A DNA stretch of 64,000 nt from assembly GCF_002953195.1 (NCBI RefSeq), contig NZ_CP026377.1:4463606-4527605 (forward strand). The letters run 5' to 3'. Below, one piece after another: positions 11,833 to 21,003 of the stretch. The position numbers and the translations under genes were made by a program. The stretch is from Mixta gaviniae. GTDB taxonomy: Bacteria; Pseudomonadota; Gammaproteobacteria; Enterobacterales; Enterobacteriaceae. Position 1 is the stretch's first letter. Each line of letters starts with the position of its first letter. The notes beneath the pieces are model-generated. The model did no database searches. It saw nothing but the letters and a program-made list of their open reading frames with translations, and was not told the origin of the DNA.

Positions 11833-12528
11833 ATGAATGCTCAACGTTTTGCTCGTATACGCGAGATGCTGGCCGCGCGCCAGCATGATTTAACCGTGTG
11901 CATGGAGCAGGTCCATAAGCCTCACAACGTTTCCGCCATTATCCGTACGGCGGACGCGGTGGGCGTCCATGAAGTCCATGCGGTCTGGCCCGCCAGCCGC
12001 ATGCGTACCGGCGTCTCTTCCGCAGCCGGCAGCAACAGTTGGGTGCAGGTGAAAACTCACCGCACCATTGCCGATGCGGTAAAGCATCTCAAGCAGCAGG
12101 ATATGCAGATCCTCGCGACCAATCTTTCCGCTAAGGCGGTCGATTTTCGCGAGATCGACTATACGCGGCCAACCTGCATCCTGATGGGTCAGGAAAAATT
12201 CGGCATTACGCCGGAAGCGCTGGCGCTGGCCGATCGGGACATCATTATTCCTATGGTCGGCATGGTGCAATCGCTGAACGTTTCCGTCGCCTCCGCGCTG
12301 ATTCTGTATGAAGCGCAGCGGCAGCGGCAGAACGCCGGTATGTACCAGCGCGCAAGCAGCACGCTGGAGTATGCCGAGCAGCAGCGACTGCTGTTCGAGG
12401 GCGGTTATCCCGTTCTGGCGCGCGTCGCGAAACAGAAAGGTCTGCCCTACCCTGCAATCAACGACGACGGTGAGGTAATCGCCGACGCCGACTGGTGGGC
12501 CACGATGCAGGCGACGGGGAAACGATGA
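11833..12528 (+). CDS. trmH: tRNA (guanosine(18)-2'-O)-methyltransferase
   Basis: TrmH (SpoU) methylates the 2'-OH of G18 in the tRNA D-loop using S-adenosylmethionine. The 231-residue protein shows the SPOUT motifs in order: NVSAIIRTADAVGV (motif 1, with the catalytic Arg), CILMGQEKFGIT (motif 2) and SLNVSVASALILYE (motif 3, trefoil knot). The length is close to E. coli (229). It follows spoT by three bases and its TGA overlaps the recG ATG, so the three genes are probably translationally coupled. Confidence 0.96.
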   Translation: MNAQRFARIREMLAARQHDLTVCMEQVHKPHNVSAIIRTADAVGVHEVHAVWPASRMRTGVSSAAGSNSWVQVKTHRTIADAVKHLKQQDMQILATNLSAKAVDFREIDYTRPTCILMGQEKFGITPEALALADRDIIIPMVGMVQSLNVSVASALILYEAQRQRQNAGMYQRASSTLEYAEQQRLLFEGGYPVLARVAKQKGLPYPAINDDGEVIADADWWATMQATGKR

Positions 12529-14606
12529 AAGGCCGTCTGCTGGATGCCGTTCCGTTAAGCACGCTTTCCGGCGTTGGCGCAAGCCAGGCGGGGAAGCTGG
12601 CAAAGATTGGACTGCATACCGTGCAGGATCTGCTGCTGCATCTGCCCCTGCGCTATGAAGATCGCACCCAGCTTTATCCCATCAACGATCTGCTGCCCGG
12701 TATCTGGGCAACCGTTGAAGGCGAAGTGCTGCATACCGATGTAACCTTCGGCCGCCGCCGTATGCTGGTGTGCCAGATCGGCGACGGCACCGGCGTGGTA
12801 ACGCTGCGTTTTTTCAACTTCAATGCCGGCATGAAAAACAGCCTGGCACCCGGTGCGCGCGTGACCGCCTATGGCGAGATCAAACGCGGACAGCGCGGCG
12901 CGGAGATTATCCATCCGGAATATCGCCTTCAGGGTGAACACGGCGTCACCGGACTGCAGGAAACGCTGACGCCGGTTTATCCCACGACGGAAGGCATGCG
13001 TCAGGCGACGCTGCGCAATCTCACCGACCAGGCGCTGGCGCTGCTCGATAGCTGCCCGATCGCCGAGCTGCTGCCCGCCGAACTGCGCGGCGGTCTGCTG
13101 AGCCTGCCTGACGCCTTGCGTACGCTGCACCGCCCGCCGCCGGATATGCAGCTGGCCGATCTGGAAAGCGGCCGTCATCCGGCGCAGCGCCGGTTAATTC
13201 TGGAAGAGCTGCTGGCGCATAACCTCAGCATGCTGGAGGTGCGCGCCGGCGCCCAGCGTTATCATGCGCTGCCGATGCCGCCGCGCCACCAGCTCAGCGA
13301 TAAGCTGCTGGCGGCACTGCCATTTAAGCCCACGGCCGCGCAGCAACGGGTGGTGAAAGAGATTGAACAGGATCTCGCGCATGACTATCCAATGATGCGC
13401 CTGGTGCAGGGCGATGTCGGCTCAGGCAAAACGCTGGTAGCGGCGCTGGCGGCGCTGCACGTTATTGCCCACGGCAAACAGGTTGCGTTGATGGCGCCGA
13501 CGGAGCTGCTGGCCGAACAGCACGCCAATAACTTCCGCCAGTGGTTTGCGCCGCTGGGGCTGGAGGTGGGCTGGCTGGCCGGCAAGCAGAAAGGTAAAGC
13601 GCGCCTGGCGCAGCAGGAAGCGATCGCCAGCGGGCAGGTCTCAATGGTGGTCGGCACGCACGCCATTTTCCAGGATCAGGTGCAATTTAATGGCCTGGCG
13701 CTGGTGATTATCGATGAGCAGCATCGCTTCGGCGTCCATCAGCGGCTGGCGCTGTGGGAAAAAGGCGAAGAGCAGGGTTTCCATCCGCATCAGCTGATTA
13801 TGACCGCGACGCCTATCCCGCGTACGCTGGCGATGACCGCCTATGCCGATCTCGATACCTCGGTAATCGACGAGCTGCCGCCGGGACGTACGCCGGTCAC
13901 CACCGTCGCCATCCCGGATACGCGGCGCGCGGAGATTATCGAGCGCGTTAAACGCGCCTGCCAGACCGAAGGCCGTCAGGCTTACTGGGTATGCACCCTG
14001 ATTGAAGAATCTGACCTGCTGGAAGCGCAGGCGGCGGAAGCCACCTGGGAAGAGCTGAAGCTGGCACTGCCCGATCTGCGGGTCGGCCTGGTTCACGGCC
14101 GCATGAAGCCGCAGGAGAAGCAGGATGTGATGCAGGCTTTTAAACAGGGCGAGCTGCAGCTGCTGGTGGCGACCACGGTTATCGAAGTCGGCGTGGATGT
14201 GCCCAACGCCAGCCTGATGATTATCGAGAATCCGGAGCGTCTTGGCCTGGCCCAGTTGCATCAGCTGCGCGGACGCGTAGGACGCGGCGCCGTGGCCTCG
14301 CACTGCGTGCTGCTTTATAAATCGCCGCTGAGCAAAACGGCGCAGAAGCGTCTGCAGGTGCTGCGCGACAGCAACGACGGTTTCGTTATCGCCCAGTGCG
14401 ATCTGGAGATCCGCGGCCCCGGCGAACTGCTTGGTACGCGCCAGACCGGCAATGCCGAATTTAAAGTGGCCGACCTGCTGCGCGACCAGGCGCTGATCCC
14501 TGATGTGCAGCGCATTGCGCGCCATATCCACCAGCACTACCCGGAGCAGTCACAGGCGCTGATTGAGCGCTGGCTGCCGGAAACTGACCGCTATACCAAC
14601 GCCTGA
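12525..14606 (+). CDS. recG: ATP-dependent DNA helicase RecG
   Basis: RecG regresses stalled replication forks and branch-migrates Holliday junctions and R-loops. The ATG at 12525 overlaps the trmH stop (ATGA) and gives 693 residues, the E. coli length. The N-terminal wedge domain is followed by superfamily-2 motifs: Walker A GDVGSGKT near residue 296, IIDEQHRFGV (DEQH box), TATPIPRTL (motif III), and the C-terminal motifs TTVIEVGVDVPNA and QLRGRVGRG. In E. coli gltS follows; here gltS is absent and xanP comes next. Confidence 0.97.
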   Translation: MKGRLLDAVPLSTLSGVGASQAGKLAKIGLHTVQDLLLHLPLRYEDRTQLYPINDLLPGIWATVEGEVLHTDVTFGRRRMLVCQIGDGTGVVTLRFFNFNAGMKNSLAPGARVTAYGEIKRGQRGAEIIHPEYRLQGEHGVTGLQETLTPVYPTTEGMRQATLRNLTDQALALLDSCPIAELLPAELRGGLLSLPDALRTLHRPPPDMQLADLESGRHPAQRRLILEELLAHNLSMLEVRAGAQRYHALPMPPRHQLSDKLLAALPFKPTAAQQRVVKEIEQDLAHDYPMMRLVQGDVGSGKTLVAALAALHVIAHGKQVALMAPTELLAEQHANNFRQWFAPLGLEVGWLAGKQKGKARLAQQEAIASGQVSMVVGTHAIFQDQVQFNGLALVIIDEQHRFGVHQRLALWEKGEEQGFHPHQLIMTATPIPRTLAMTAYADLDTSVIDELPPGRTPVTTVAIPDTRRAEIIERVKRACQTEGRQAYWVCTLIEESDLLEAQAAEATWEELKLALPDLRVGLVHGRMKPQEKQDVMQAFKQGELQLLVATTVIEVGVDVPNASLMIIENPERLGLAQLHQLRGRVGRGAVASHCVLLYKSPLSKTAQKRLQVLRDSNDGFVIAQCDLEIRGPGELLGTRQTGNAEFKVADLLRDQALIPDVQRIARHIHQHYPEQSQALIERWLPETDRYTNA

Positions 14607-14648
14607 TAACAGGCCCTTCCCCTTTTCTGATCCAGAATAAATAAAGCG

Positions 14649-14672
14649 GCTAAAGCGCCATTGCGCTTTAGC
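14649..14672 (+). terminator. Hairpin after recG
   Basis: GCTAAAGCGC and GCGCTTTAGC form a perfect ten-base stem with a four-base loop. There is no U tract after it, so it is either an inefficient terminator or a 3'-stabilising stem. Its right arm abuts the PurR-like box of xanP. Confidence 0.5.
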
Positions 14673-14706
14673 AAACGATTGCTTTTGCCAGGCAGTGAAT
14701 TACAAT
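14669..14706 (+). promoter_or_regulatory. xanP promoter with overlapping PurR-like operator
   Basis: A TACAAT -10 (14701-14706) lies 16 bases from a TTGCTT -35 (14679-14684). The 16-base box 14669-14684 (TAGCAAACGATTGCTT) agrees with the PurR consensus ANGCAANCGNTTNCNT at 11 of 12 defined positions and covers the -35. Since the downstream gene is a purine permease, repression by PurR with hypoxanthine or guanine is a reasonable prediction. The match was made by eye. Confidence 0.6.
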
Positions 14707-14736
14707 CGCCACTTTGTTTCTCAGGGAACCCTCATC

Positions 14737-16122
14737 ATGTCCGTCAGCCCCAATGAAATCGCCTCGTCCGCCCATGCCGCGACGTCAAAGAGCGAACTGA
14801 TCTACCGTCTGGAAGACCGCCCGCCGCTGCCGCAAACGCTGTTTGCCGCCTGTCAGCATCTGCTGGCGATGTTCGTCGCGGTTATCACGCCCGCCCTGCT
14901 CATCTGCCAGGCGCTTGGCCTGCCGGCGCAGGATACGCAGCACATTATCAGCATGTCGCTGTTCGCCTCCGGCGTGGCGTCCATATTGCAGATTAAAACC
15001 TGGGGGCCGGTAGGCTCAGGGCTGCTGTCTATTCAGGGCACCAGCTTTAACTTCGTGACGCCGCTGATTATGGGCGGCATGGCGCTAAAAAACGGCGGCG
15101 CCGACGTGCCGACAATGATGGCGGCGCTGTTCGGCACGTTGATGATCGCCTCCTGTACGGAGATGGTGCTGTCGCGCGTGCTGCATCTGGCACGACGCAT
15201 TATCACGCCGCTGGTTTCCGGCATCGTGGTGATGATTATCGGCCTGTCGCTGATTCAGGTGGGATTAACCTCGATTGGCGGCGGTTACGCGGCGATGAGC
15301 GATCACACTTTTGGCGCGCCGAAAAACCTGCTGCTGGCCGGCGCGGTGCTGGCGGTAATTATCCTGCTGAACCGCCAGCGCAACCCCTACCTGCGCGTCG
15401 CGTCGCTGGTGATCGCGATGGCGGTCGGCTATCTGCTCGCCTGGGCGCTCGGCATGCTGCCGGAAAATAGCGCAGCGACGCACAGCGCGTTGGTTGCAGT
15501 GCCGATGCCGCTTTATTACGGCCTCGGCTTCGACTGGAACCTGCTGATCCCGCTGATGCTGGTGTTTATGGTGACCTCGCTGGAAACCATCGGCGATATC
15601 ACCGCCACCTCTGACGTTTCAGAGCAGCCGGTTAGCGGACCGCTCTATATGAAGCGCCTGAAGGGCGGCGTGCTGGCGAACGGCCTGAACTCCTTTGTTT
15701 CCGCGCTGTTCAATACTTTCCCTAACTCTTGTTTCGGCCAGAACAACGGCGTGATCCAGCTGACCGGCGTCGCCAGCCGCTACGTTGGCTTTGTGGTGGC
15801 GCTGATGCTTATCGTGCTGGGTCTGTTCCCGGCGGTCAGCGGCTTTGTACAGCATATTCCGGAACCGGTGTTAGGCGGGGCCACCATCGTGATGTTCGGC
15901 ACCATCGCCGCCTCCGGCGTGCGCATCGTCTCCCGCGAGCCGTTAAACCGCCGCGCGATCATGATTATCGCGTTGTCGCTGGCGGTCGGGCTGGGCGTGT
16001 CGCAGCAGCCGCTGATCCTGCAGTTCGCGCCGGACTGGCTGAAAACCCTGCTCTCTTCCGGTATCGCCGCCGGCGGCATCACGGCGATTGTGCTGAACCT
16101 GCTCTTCCCGCAGGAGAAGTAA
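14737..16122 (+). CDS. xanP: Xanthine:H+ symporter XanP
   Basis: This inner-membrane NAT/NCS2 permease imports xanthine with protons. The ATG at 14737 gives MSVSPNEIA and 461 residues (E. coli 463). The upstream in-frame ATG at 14695 lies inside the promoter. There are about 14 membrane segments, with the family motifs [17 protein letters not shown] near the N-terminus (conserved His in TM1), [10 protein letters not shown], and the NAT signature [17 protein letters not shown] in the second half. It is a single gene bounded by a predicted PurR-controlled promoter and a downstream hairpin. Confidence 0.95.
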   Translation: MSVSPNEIASSAHAATSKSELIYRLEDRPPLPQTLFAACQHLLAMFVAVITPALLICQALGLPAQDTQHIISMSLFASGVASILQIKTWGPVGSGLLSIQGTSFNFVTPLIMGGMALKNGGADVPTMMAALFGTLMIASCTEMVLSRVLHLARRIITPLVSGIVVMIIGLSLIQVGLTSIGGGYAAMSDHTFGAPKNLLLAGAVLAVIILLNRQRNPYLRVASLVIAMAVGYLLAWALGMLPENSAATHSALVAVPMPLYYGLGFDWNLLIPLMLVFMVTSLETIGDITATSDVSEQPVSGPLYMKRLKGGVLANGLNSFVSALFNTFPNSCFGQNNGVIQLTGVASRYVGFVVALMLIVLGLFPAVSGFVQHIPEPVLGGATIVMFGTIAASGVRIVSREPLNRRAIMIIALSLAVGLGVSQQPLILQFAPDWLKTLLSSGIAAGGITAIVLNLLFPQEK

Positions 16123-16129
16123 CCCTTTC

Positions 16130-16157
16130 GGGCGAGCCGCCGCTCGCCCTTCCTCCT
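16130..16157 (+). terminator. Hairpin after xanP
   Basis: GGGCGAGC and GCTCGCCC form an eight-base stem with a CGCC loop, followed by TTCCTCCTT, a moderately T-rich tail. Confidence 0.65.
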
Positions 16158-16254
16158 TCCGCTTTTGTTTCCCGGCTTTACAACCCGGCTGTTGAGCTAT
16201 GTCGGTAATTCAGGCATAACAGGCGGTACCGGAAATTCATACGGAAGGATGCAA

Positions 16255-17937
16255 ATGAAATTTGTCGGAAAGTTAATTCTTTCGCTGCTGTTATTACTGC
16301 TGCTGCTGGTAGTGGTTTGTTATTTTCTGCTGCAAACCCGTTGGGGTGCAGAATGGGCCAGCCGGCGCATCAGTGATGATACGGCGTACCACCTTTCCGT
16401 AGCGAAAATAGAGCATAACTTCTCCGATCCTTCCCTGCTGATCTTACGCAACGTTAGCTTTGGCCATGATGGCCAGCCGGCGGTGATGGTGGCGAAAACC
16501 GTCAATCTCGGCCTGACCGCCGCGCTGTTTAGCCAACCGCTGCGATTCAACAGCATTGAGCTGCGCGACGGCACGCTGGATGCCGCCAATATGCCGGGCA
16601 ATATGGCCTGGCCGCTGCAGGCCGACAGGCTGCAGTTGGCTAATATGGCGGTCAATACGCCGCGGCTGGCGATGCGCGCCAGCGCCCTGAACGGCGGCAT
16701 TATTCCCTGGCGGCCCGCGCCAGGCCGTATCGCCGGCGATAACGCCAGCTTTCAGATGAGCGCGGAAAGCGTCACGGTTAGCGGCCTGACGGCCACCCAT
16801 GCGCTGATTCAGGGCCGCATAAGTGATAAGCAGCTTATCGTCAATAACTTCGGCGCCGATCTGGCGCGCGGCTCCGTCACGGGTAGCGCGCAGCGCGACG
16901 CTGCGGGCAACTGGCGCGTTCCGGCGCTGCGGCTGAACGATATCCGTTTGCAGACGGATAAGCCGCTGGCCGACTTCCTCGCGCCGCTGCGTAACTTGCC
17001 TTCCATCTATTTTTCCCGCGTGGATATGACCGATGCGCGCCTGCAGGGGCCGGACTGGGCGGTGACCGATCTTGACCTGCTGGTGAAAGATTTGACGCTG
17101 CGTAATGGCGACTGGCAGAGCGAAGGGGGTTCGCTGGCGCTGAACGCCGACAGCTTTATCAACGGGCAGCTGACGCTAAACGATCCGATCCTCAACCTCG
17201 ACTTTTCGCCGCAGGGCGTCGCTGACGCGCGCTTCAGCTCGCGCTGGGTAAACGGCCTGATTCGGGCGCAAGGTAGCTGGCAGCGACAAACCCGGCAGCT
17301 GACGCTGGATGAGCTGGTGCTGGCGGGCCTGGAGTACACCCTGCCGGAAAACTGGCGCGATCGCTGGATGGAGAGGCTGCCGGCCTGGCTCGATAGCGTG
17401 CAGGTGAAAAAGCTGAGCGGCAGCCGCAACCTGTTGATTGACGTTAACCCCTCCTGGCCGTTCCAGCTCACCGCGCTGGATATCAACGGCTCAGACCTGC
17501 AGCTGGTGCGTCAGCGCCAGTGGGGCATCTGGCAGGGCAGCCTGAACCTCAACGCGGCGGAGGCCACCTTCAACCGCACCGATATTCGTCATCCCTCTCT
17601 TGCGCTGCAGGCTGACGCCGCACAGATTAACGTCACGGAGATGAGCGCCTTTGTTGATAAAGGCATGCTGGAAGGCCAGGCGATGCTGGATCAAACGCCG
17701 GCGCGCCGTCTGTCGTTAACGCTGAATGGCCGCGCGGTGCCTGCGGATGTGCTGAAAAACTGGGGCTGGCCGGCACCGCCCGTGGCGGGCCCGGCAACCT
17801 TACAACTGAAGCTGAATGCCCGTCTGGCGGCGGATACACCGCTGAAAAACAGCGTCGACGGCACGCTGAGCATTAACGCAGCGGAACGCGCCGTACAGCA
17901 AACCATGACCCAGGGCGCGGTGACGACTCAGCCGTGA
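16255..17937 (+). CDS. yicH: YicH, AsmA-family inner-membrane-anchored protein
   Basis: The ATG at 16255 is preceded by GGAAGGA and gives 560 residues. The protein starts with a single anchor (residues about 5-22, a leucine-rich segment) and then a long beta-rich periplasmic region, as in AsmA-like proteins related to chorein-type lipid-transfer proteins. [15 protein letters not shown] just after the anchor and [18 protein letters not shown] further on match E. coli YicH. AsmA paralogues (YhdP, TamB, YdbH) are implicated in phospholipid traffic to the outer membrane; the role of YicH itself is less clear. The C-terminus overlaps convergent yiiD by ten bases, which is the synteny breakpoint discussed in the findings. 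Confidence 0.93.
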   Translation: MKFVGKLILSLLLLLLLLVVVCYFLLQTRWGAEWASRRISDDTAYHLSVAKIEHNFSDPSLLILRNVSFGHDGQPAVMVAKTVNLGLTAALFSQPLRFNSIELRDGTLDAANMPGNMAWPLQADRLQLANMAVNTPRLAMRASALNGGIIPWRPAPGRIAGDNASFQMSAESVTVSGLTATHALIQGRISDKQLIVNNFGADLARGSVTGSAQRDAAGNWRVPALRLNDIRLQTDKPLADFLAPLRNLPSIYFSRVDMTDARLQGPDWAVTDLDLLVKDLTLRNGDWQSEGGSLALNADSFINGQLTLNDPILNLDFSPQGVADARFSSRWVNGLIRAQGSWQRQTRQLTLDELVLAGLEYTLPENWRDRWMERLPAWLDSVQVKKLSGSRNLLIDVNPSWPFQLTALDINGSDLQLVRQRQWGIWQGSLNLNAAEATFNRTDIRHPSLALQADAAQINVTEMSAFVDKGMLEGQAMLDQTPARRLSLTLNGRAVPADVLKNWGWPAPPVAGPATLQLKLNARLAADTPLKNSVDGTLSINAAERAVQQTMTQGAVTTQP

Positions 17938-18857
17938 GGCTCCAGCGGCCCGTCGGGATCGGCGGGCAGCACGATATAGACGCCGTGGAAGACCGCGCCG
18001 CACTCCTCATTGCCAAACAGCTCCACTTCCAGCTGCACGCGCGCTTTGCGCCCGCGCGCCAGGCGGTCGAGATCGCCACTCAGCGAGCCGAGATCGGCGG
18101 TAGCGCTCGGCTTGCCGCTGATCGGCTGGCTGTAGCGAATATGCGCGTCAGCCAGAATGATGGTGCCGCCAAGATGGCGTTCGCGCAGCAGCAGCCAGAT
18201 CAGCCCCCAGCCGGTTAGCGTTGCCAGCGAAAACAGGCTGCCGGCGAACAGAGTGTGATGCGGGTTCTGGTTGCCGGTCTCCGGCATGGTGGTCATAAAT
18301 TTCTGGCCGGTATATTGCGAGATGCGCACGCCCATCTTTTCGCTCAGCGGAATATGCTCGTACCAGGCCTGTTGCAGCTGCCCGCACCAGTCGGCACGGT
18401 GCAGAATATCATCCAGCGTCACCACCGGCTTAATCATCAGGAAATGGCGCACCGGCGTGGTCTGCGGCGCGGTAATCTCCCCTTCGTTGAGGTAGCCCAG
18501 CTTGGCGAAGAACTCGACCGCATCCTCACGCGCGCTACAGACGACGCGCTTTACGCCCTCCTGACGCGCCACCGACTCCAGCGTCATCGCCACCAGCGTG
18601 CCTAACCCTTTGCCCTGCACCGTCGGATGGACGGCCAGAAAGCGAATCGAGGCTTCATTATCGGCGTTGATATAGAGCCGCCCGGCGGCGACAGGCTTGC
18701 CCTGCTCATCCACTACCATCTGATGGTGCGCCATGGCATCCCAGGCATCCCGTTCCGAACCCTGCGGCTGGCGCAGCGGTTTACGTAACATCTCCCAGCG
18801 GAACTGGTAATACATTTCCAGCTCTTCGGCAGTTTCCGGCACTCGTAGGTGATACAT
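17928..18857 (-). CDS. yiiD: YiiD: GNAT domain fused to a thioesterase-like (hotdog) domain
   Basis: This 309-residue protein has an N-terminal GNAT acetyltransferase domain (about 1-150; [18 protein letters not shown] is the acetyl-CoA-binding motif A, and [18 protein letters not shown] follows). A C-terminal YiiD-type hotdog domain (about 165-309) contains [22 protein letters not shown]. coli YiiD has been called FabY/MadB and assigned malonyl-ACP decarboxylase activity, supplying acetyl-ACP for fatty-acid initiation; that is family knowledge and is not evident from motifs here. It is upstream of dtd, yihY and yihX on the opposite side from their usual order, because the whole block is inverted against E. 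coli. Confidence 0.9.
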   Translation of the reverse strand: MYHLRVPETAEELEMYYQFRWEMLRKPLRQPQGSERDAWDAMAHHQMVVDEQGKPVAAGRLYINADNEASIRFLAVHPTVQGKGLGTLVAMTLESVARQEGVKRVVCSAREDAVEFFAKLGYLNEGEITAPQTTPVRHFLMIKPVVTLDDILHRADWCGQLQQAWYEHIPLSEKMGVRISQYTGQKFMTTMPETGNQNPHHTLFAGSLFSLATLTGWGLIWLLLRERHLGGTIILADAHIRYSQPISGKPSATADLGSLSGDLDRLARGRKARVQLEVELFGNEECGAVFHGVYIVLPADPDGPLEPHG

Positions 18858-18916
18858 AAAAGGATTCTCTCGTTCAGCTTAAGGGCGGCGGTTCTGGCGT
18901 TCTGCGGCGACTGACG

Positions 18917-19354
18917 TTACACCTGCAGCCAAAAGGTGACCGGACCATCATTGACCAATGCGACCTGCATATCTGCGGCAAAGCGCCCGTTTTCGACGGT
19001 GATGCCTTGCTGGCGACAGCGGTCGCTAAAATCGTGGTACAGGCGCTCCGCCTCCTGCGGCGCGGCACCGCGTGAAAAGCTGGGGCGCATTCCCTTTTGC
19101 GTGTCGGCCGCCAGCGTAAACTGCGATACCACCAGCAGGCTACCGCCGGCCTGCTGCACGTTCAGATTCATTTTGCCGTTTTCATCGCTGAAAATGCGGT
19201 AGCCCAGCACCCGCTCGCACAGGCGCTGCGCTTTTTGTTCATCGTCATCTCTTTCCACGCCCAGCAGTACCAGCAGACCGGCACCGATTTCACCGACCGT
19301 TTCATCCGCCACCGTGACGCTGGCGCGCCGGACGCGCTGAATTAATGCAATCAT
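18917..19354 (-). CDS. dtd: D-aminoacyl-tRNA deacylase
   Basis: Dtd hydrolyses D-aminoacyl-tRNAs (and glycyl-tRNA-Ala), keeping D-amino acids out of protein. It has 145 residues, exactly the E. coli length. The two chirality-checking motifs are visible: SQFTLAAD (SQFT motif) and [12 protein letters not shown] near the C-terminus (Gly-cisPro motif). The start overlaps the yihY stop by four bases, so yihX-yihY-dtd are coupled in that order on the minus strand. Confidence 0.97.
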   Translation of the reverse strand: MIALIQRVRRASVTVADETVGEIGAGLLVLLGVERDDDEQKAQRLCERVLGYRIFSDENGKMNLNVQQAGGSLLVVSQFTLAADTQKGMRPSFSRGAAPQEAERLYHDFSDRCRQQGITVENGRFAADMQVALVNDGPVTFWLQV

Positions 19355-20214
19355 GCTTCCTCATTACCTTGCTTTTGTTGTTGCTGACGGAACTCCCCCA
19401 GCGTGACGGTGATTTCCGCGCCTAACAGAACGATACACCATGTCCAGTAAACCCACAGAAACAGGATAGGGATCACGGCCAGCACGCCGTAAATAAGCTG
19501 ATACGAAGGGAACGTGGTGATATAGAGCGCGAACGCTTTTTTGCCCAGCTCGAATAGCAGCCCCGCCACCAGCGCGCCGATCAGGGCATCACGCTGCGGC
19601 ACCCGCGTTGTCGGCACCAGGCTGTACAGCAGCCAGAATGCGAGCCACGAAAACAGCAGCGGAAAAATACGCAGTGTCTGATCGATAAGCCCGGTTACGC
19701 CGCTGACGGTCACCCATTTCAGCGACAGTAGCCAGGTGCTGATTGCCAGGCTGGCGCCGGCCAGCAGCGGCCCCAGCGTCAGGATCATCCAGTAGACGGC
19801 AAAGGAGAACACCAGCGGACGCTTTTTCTGGCTGCGCCAGATAGCGTTGAGCGCGCTGTCGATGGAGTGCATCAACAGCAGCGCCGTGACGATCAGCCCG
19901 ACGGCGCCGACCACGGTCATCTTATTGACGTTAGCGACGAACTGATCGAGATAGTCCTGCACTACGTTACCCGCCGCCGGGACAAAATTATTAAAAATAA
20001 AATGTTTAAGCTGCACGCTGATATCGGCGAACACCGGGAACGCGGCGAACAGCGAAAAGACCACCGCCACCAGCGGCACCAGCGCCAGCAGTGATACAAA
20101 GGCGAGATTGCCCGCCTCGGTGGTCATGCCATCATGGTTGATACGCTGCCACAGCAGCTTTAGCCAGGCGCCTGTTGCGCGCGCGCGCGGGCGTAACGAA
20201 AGCTGCTTCATCAC
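19351..20214 (-). CDS. yihY: YihY, UPF0761 inner-membrane protein
   Basis: The 287-residue protein has about six membrane segments (near 38-60, 94-115, 135-165, 180-200, 210-235, 245-270). It has the family stretch [20 protein letters not shown] and the late [18 protein letters not shown]. It was once annotated as RNase BN, which is now known to be a different gene (rbn/elaC), so that name should not be used. Function is unknown. It starts immediately after the yihX stop and overlaps dtd by four bases. Confidence 0.93.
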   Translation of the reverse strand: MMKQLSLRPRARATGAWLKLLWQRINHDGMTTEAGNLAFVSLLALVPLVAVVFSLFAAFPVFADISVQLKHFIFNNFVPAAGNVVQDYLDQFVANVNKMTVVGAVGLIVTALLLMHSIDSALNAIWRSQKKRPLVFSFAVYWMILTLGPLLAGASLAISTWLLSLKWVTVSGVTGLIDQTLRIFPLLFSWLAFWLLYSLVPTTRVPQRDALIGALVAGLLFELGKKAFALYITTFPSYQLIYGVLAVIPILFLWVYWTWCIVLLGAEITVTLGEFRQQQQKQGNEEA

Positions 20215-20811
20215 TTAACCACGGCTGGCGAACCAGTCAGGCACCGTCTGCGCGTCCGTGACATGCACGGCGGTAATGCCGAGCTGACGGGCCGCTTCAA
20301 TATTATCCAGATTATCGTCGAAGAAGATGGCCTGATCGGCGCTGAAGCCCTCTTCTGTCAGCACGCGCTGATAGATACGCGCCTCCGGCTTGCGCATCCC
20401 CATCTCCTGGGAAAGATAGAGCTTATCCGCTGCCTGCTGCACTTCAGGATATTGCGACGGCCAGTGGTCGCAGTGCAGCCGGTTGGTGTTGGACAGGATA
20501 ACCACCCGCTCGCCGCGGCCGCGCAGCTGCTGCATCAGTGCGATCACCTCAGGCCTGACGCCGACGAACACCGCCTGCCAGCCGGCGGCAAACTGCTCAT
20601 AGCTCAGCGCGATATCGAGTTCGGCGCAGAGTTGAGCGGCGAACTGCTCATCGCTGATTTCCCCGCGTTCGTGGCGCTCGAAGTTTTCGCCCATCTGGAA
20701 GCGGCTTTTCAGCAGCGCCAACGGGACACGGCCAAGATCGCTCCAGACGCCCAACACCCGGCTGAAATCGATATCAACAATGACATTACCTAAATCAAAG
20801 ATATACAGCAT
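20215..20811 (-). CDS. yihX: HAD phosphatase YihX (alpha-D-glucose-1-phosphate phosphatase)
   Basis: I chose the ATG at 20811 because AGGAG lies six bases upstream; the in-frame ATG two codons earlier is too close to that site. The product starts MLYIFDLGNVIVDIDF, with the HAD nucleophile Asp6. Motif II is VVILSNTNR and motif III/IV is MRKPEARIY then IFFDDNLDN. There are 198 residues, as in E. coli (199). E. coli YihX releases glucose from glucose-1-phosphate. It heads the yihX-yihY-dtd group. Confidence 0.95.
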   Translation of the reverse strand: MLYIFDLGNVIVDIDFSRVLGVWSDLGRVPLALLKSRFQMGENFERHERGEISDEQFAAQLCAELDIALSYEQFAAGWQAVFVGVRPEVIALMQQLRGRGERVVILSNTNRLHCDHWPSQYPEVQQAADKLYLSQEMGMRKPEARIYQRVLTEEGFSADQAIFFDDNLDNIEAARQLGITAVHVTDAQTVPDWFASRG

Positions 20812-20945
20812 GGCCATCTCCTGTTGTCCCGTCGAGCTATTCACTCTAGCGATAAAACCGCACGCTGAACAGGGCGCGACGCAAAGGTTGCCGCAAATCG
20901 CGGCCCGGCGTTTTTCCAGGCGGGCGGGGCCAGAAAGGCGAGGCG

Positions 20946-20970
20946 AAAAAAAAGGCCCCTTACGGGGCCC
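20946..20970 (-). terminator. Rho-independent terminator after typA
   Basis: On the minus strand GGGCCCC, a GTAA loop and GGGGCC form a stem followed by eight T residues, about 35 bases after the typA stop. Confidence 0.9.
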
Positions 20971-21003
20971 TTTAACAGCGTCAACTCACGCTACAGCAGG
21001 AAG

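Noticed and set aside
10831..11886. 351-codon antisense frame opposite spoT
   Set aside because: A mirror of spoT codon bias (GC-rich third positions); histidine- and arginine-rich with no family resemblance.
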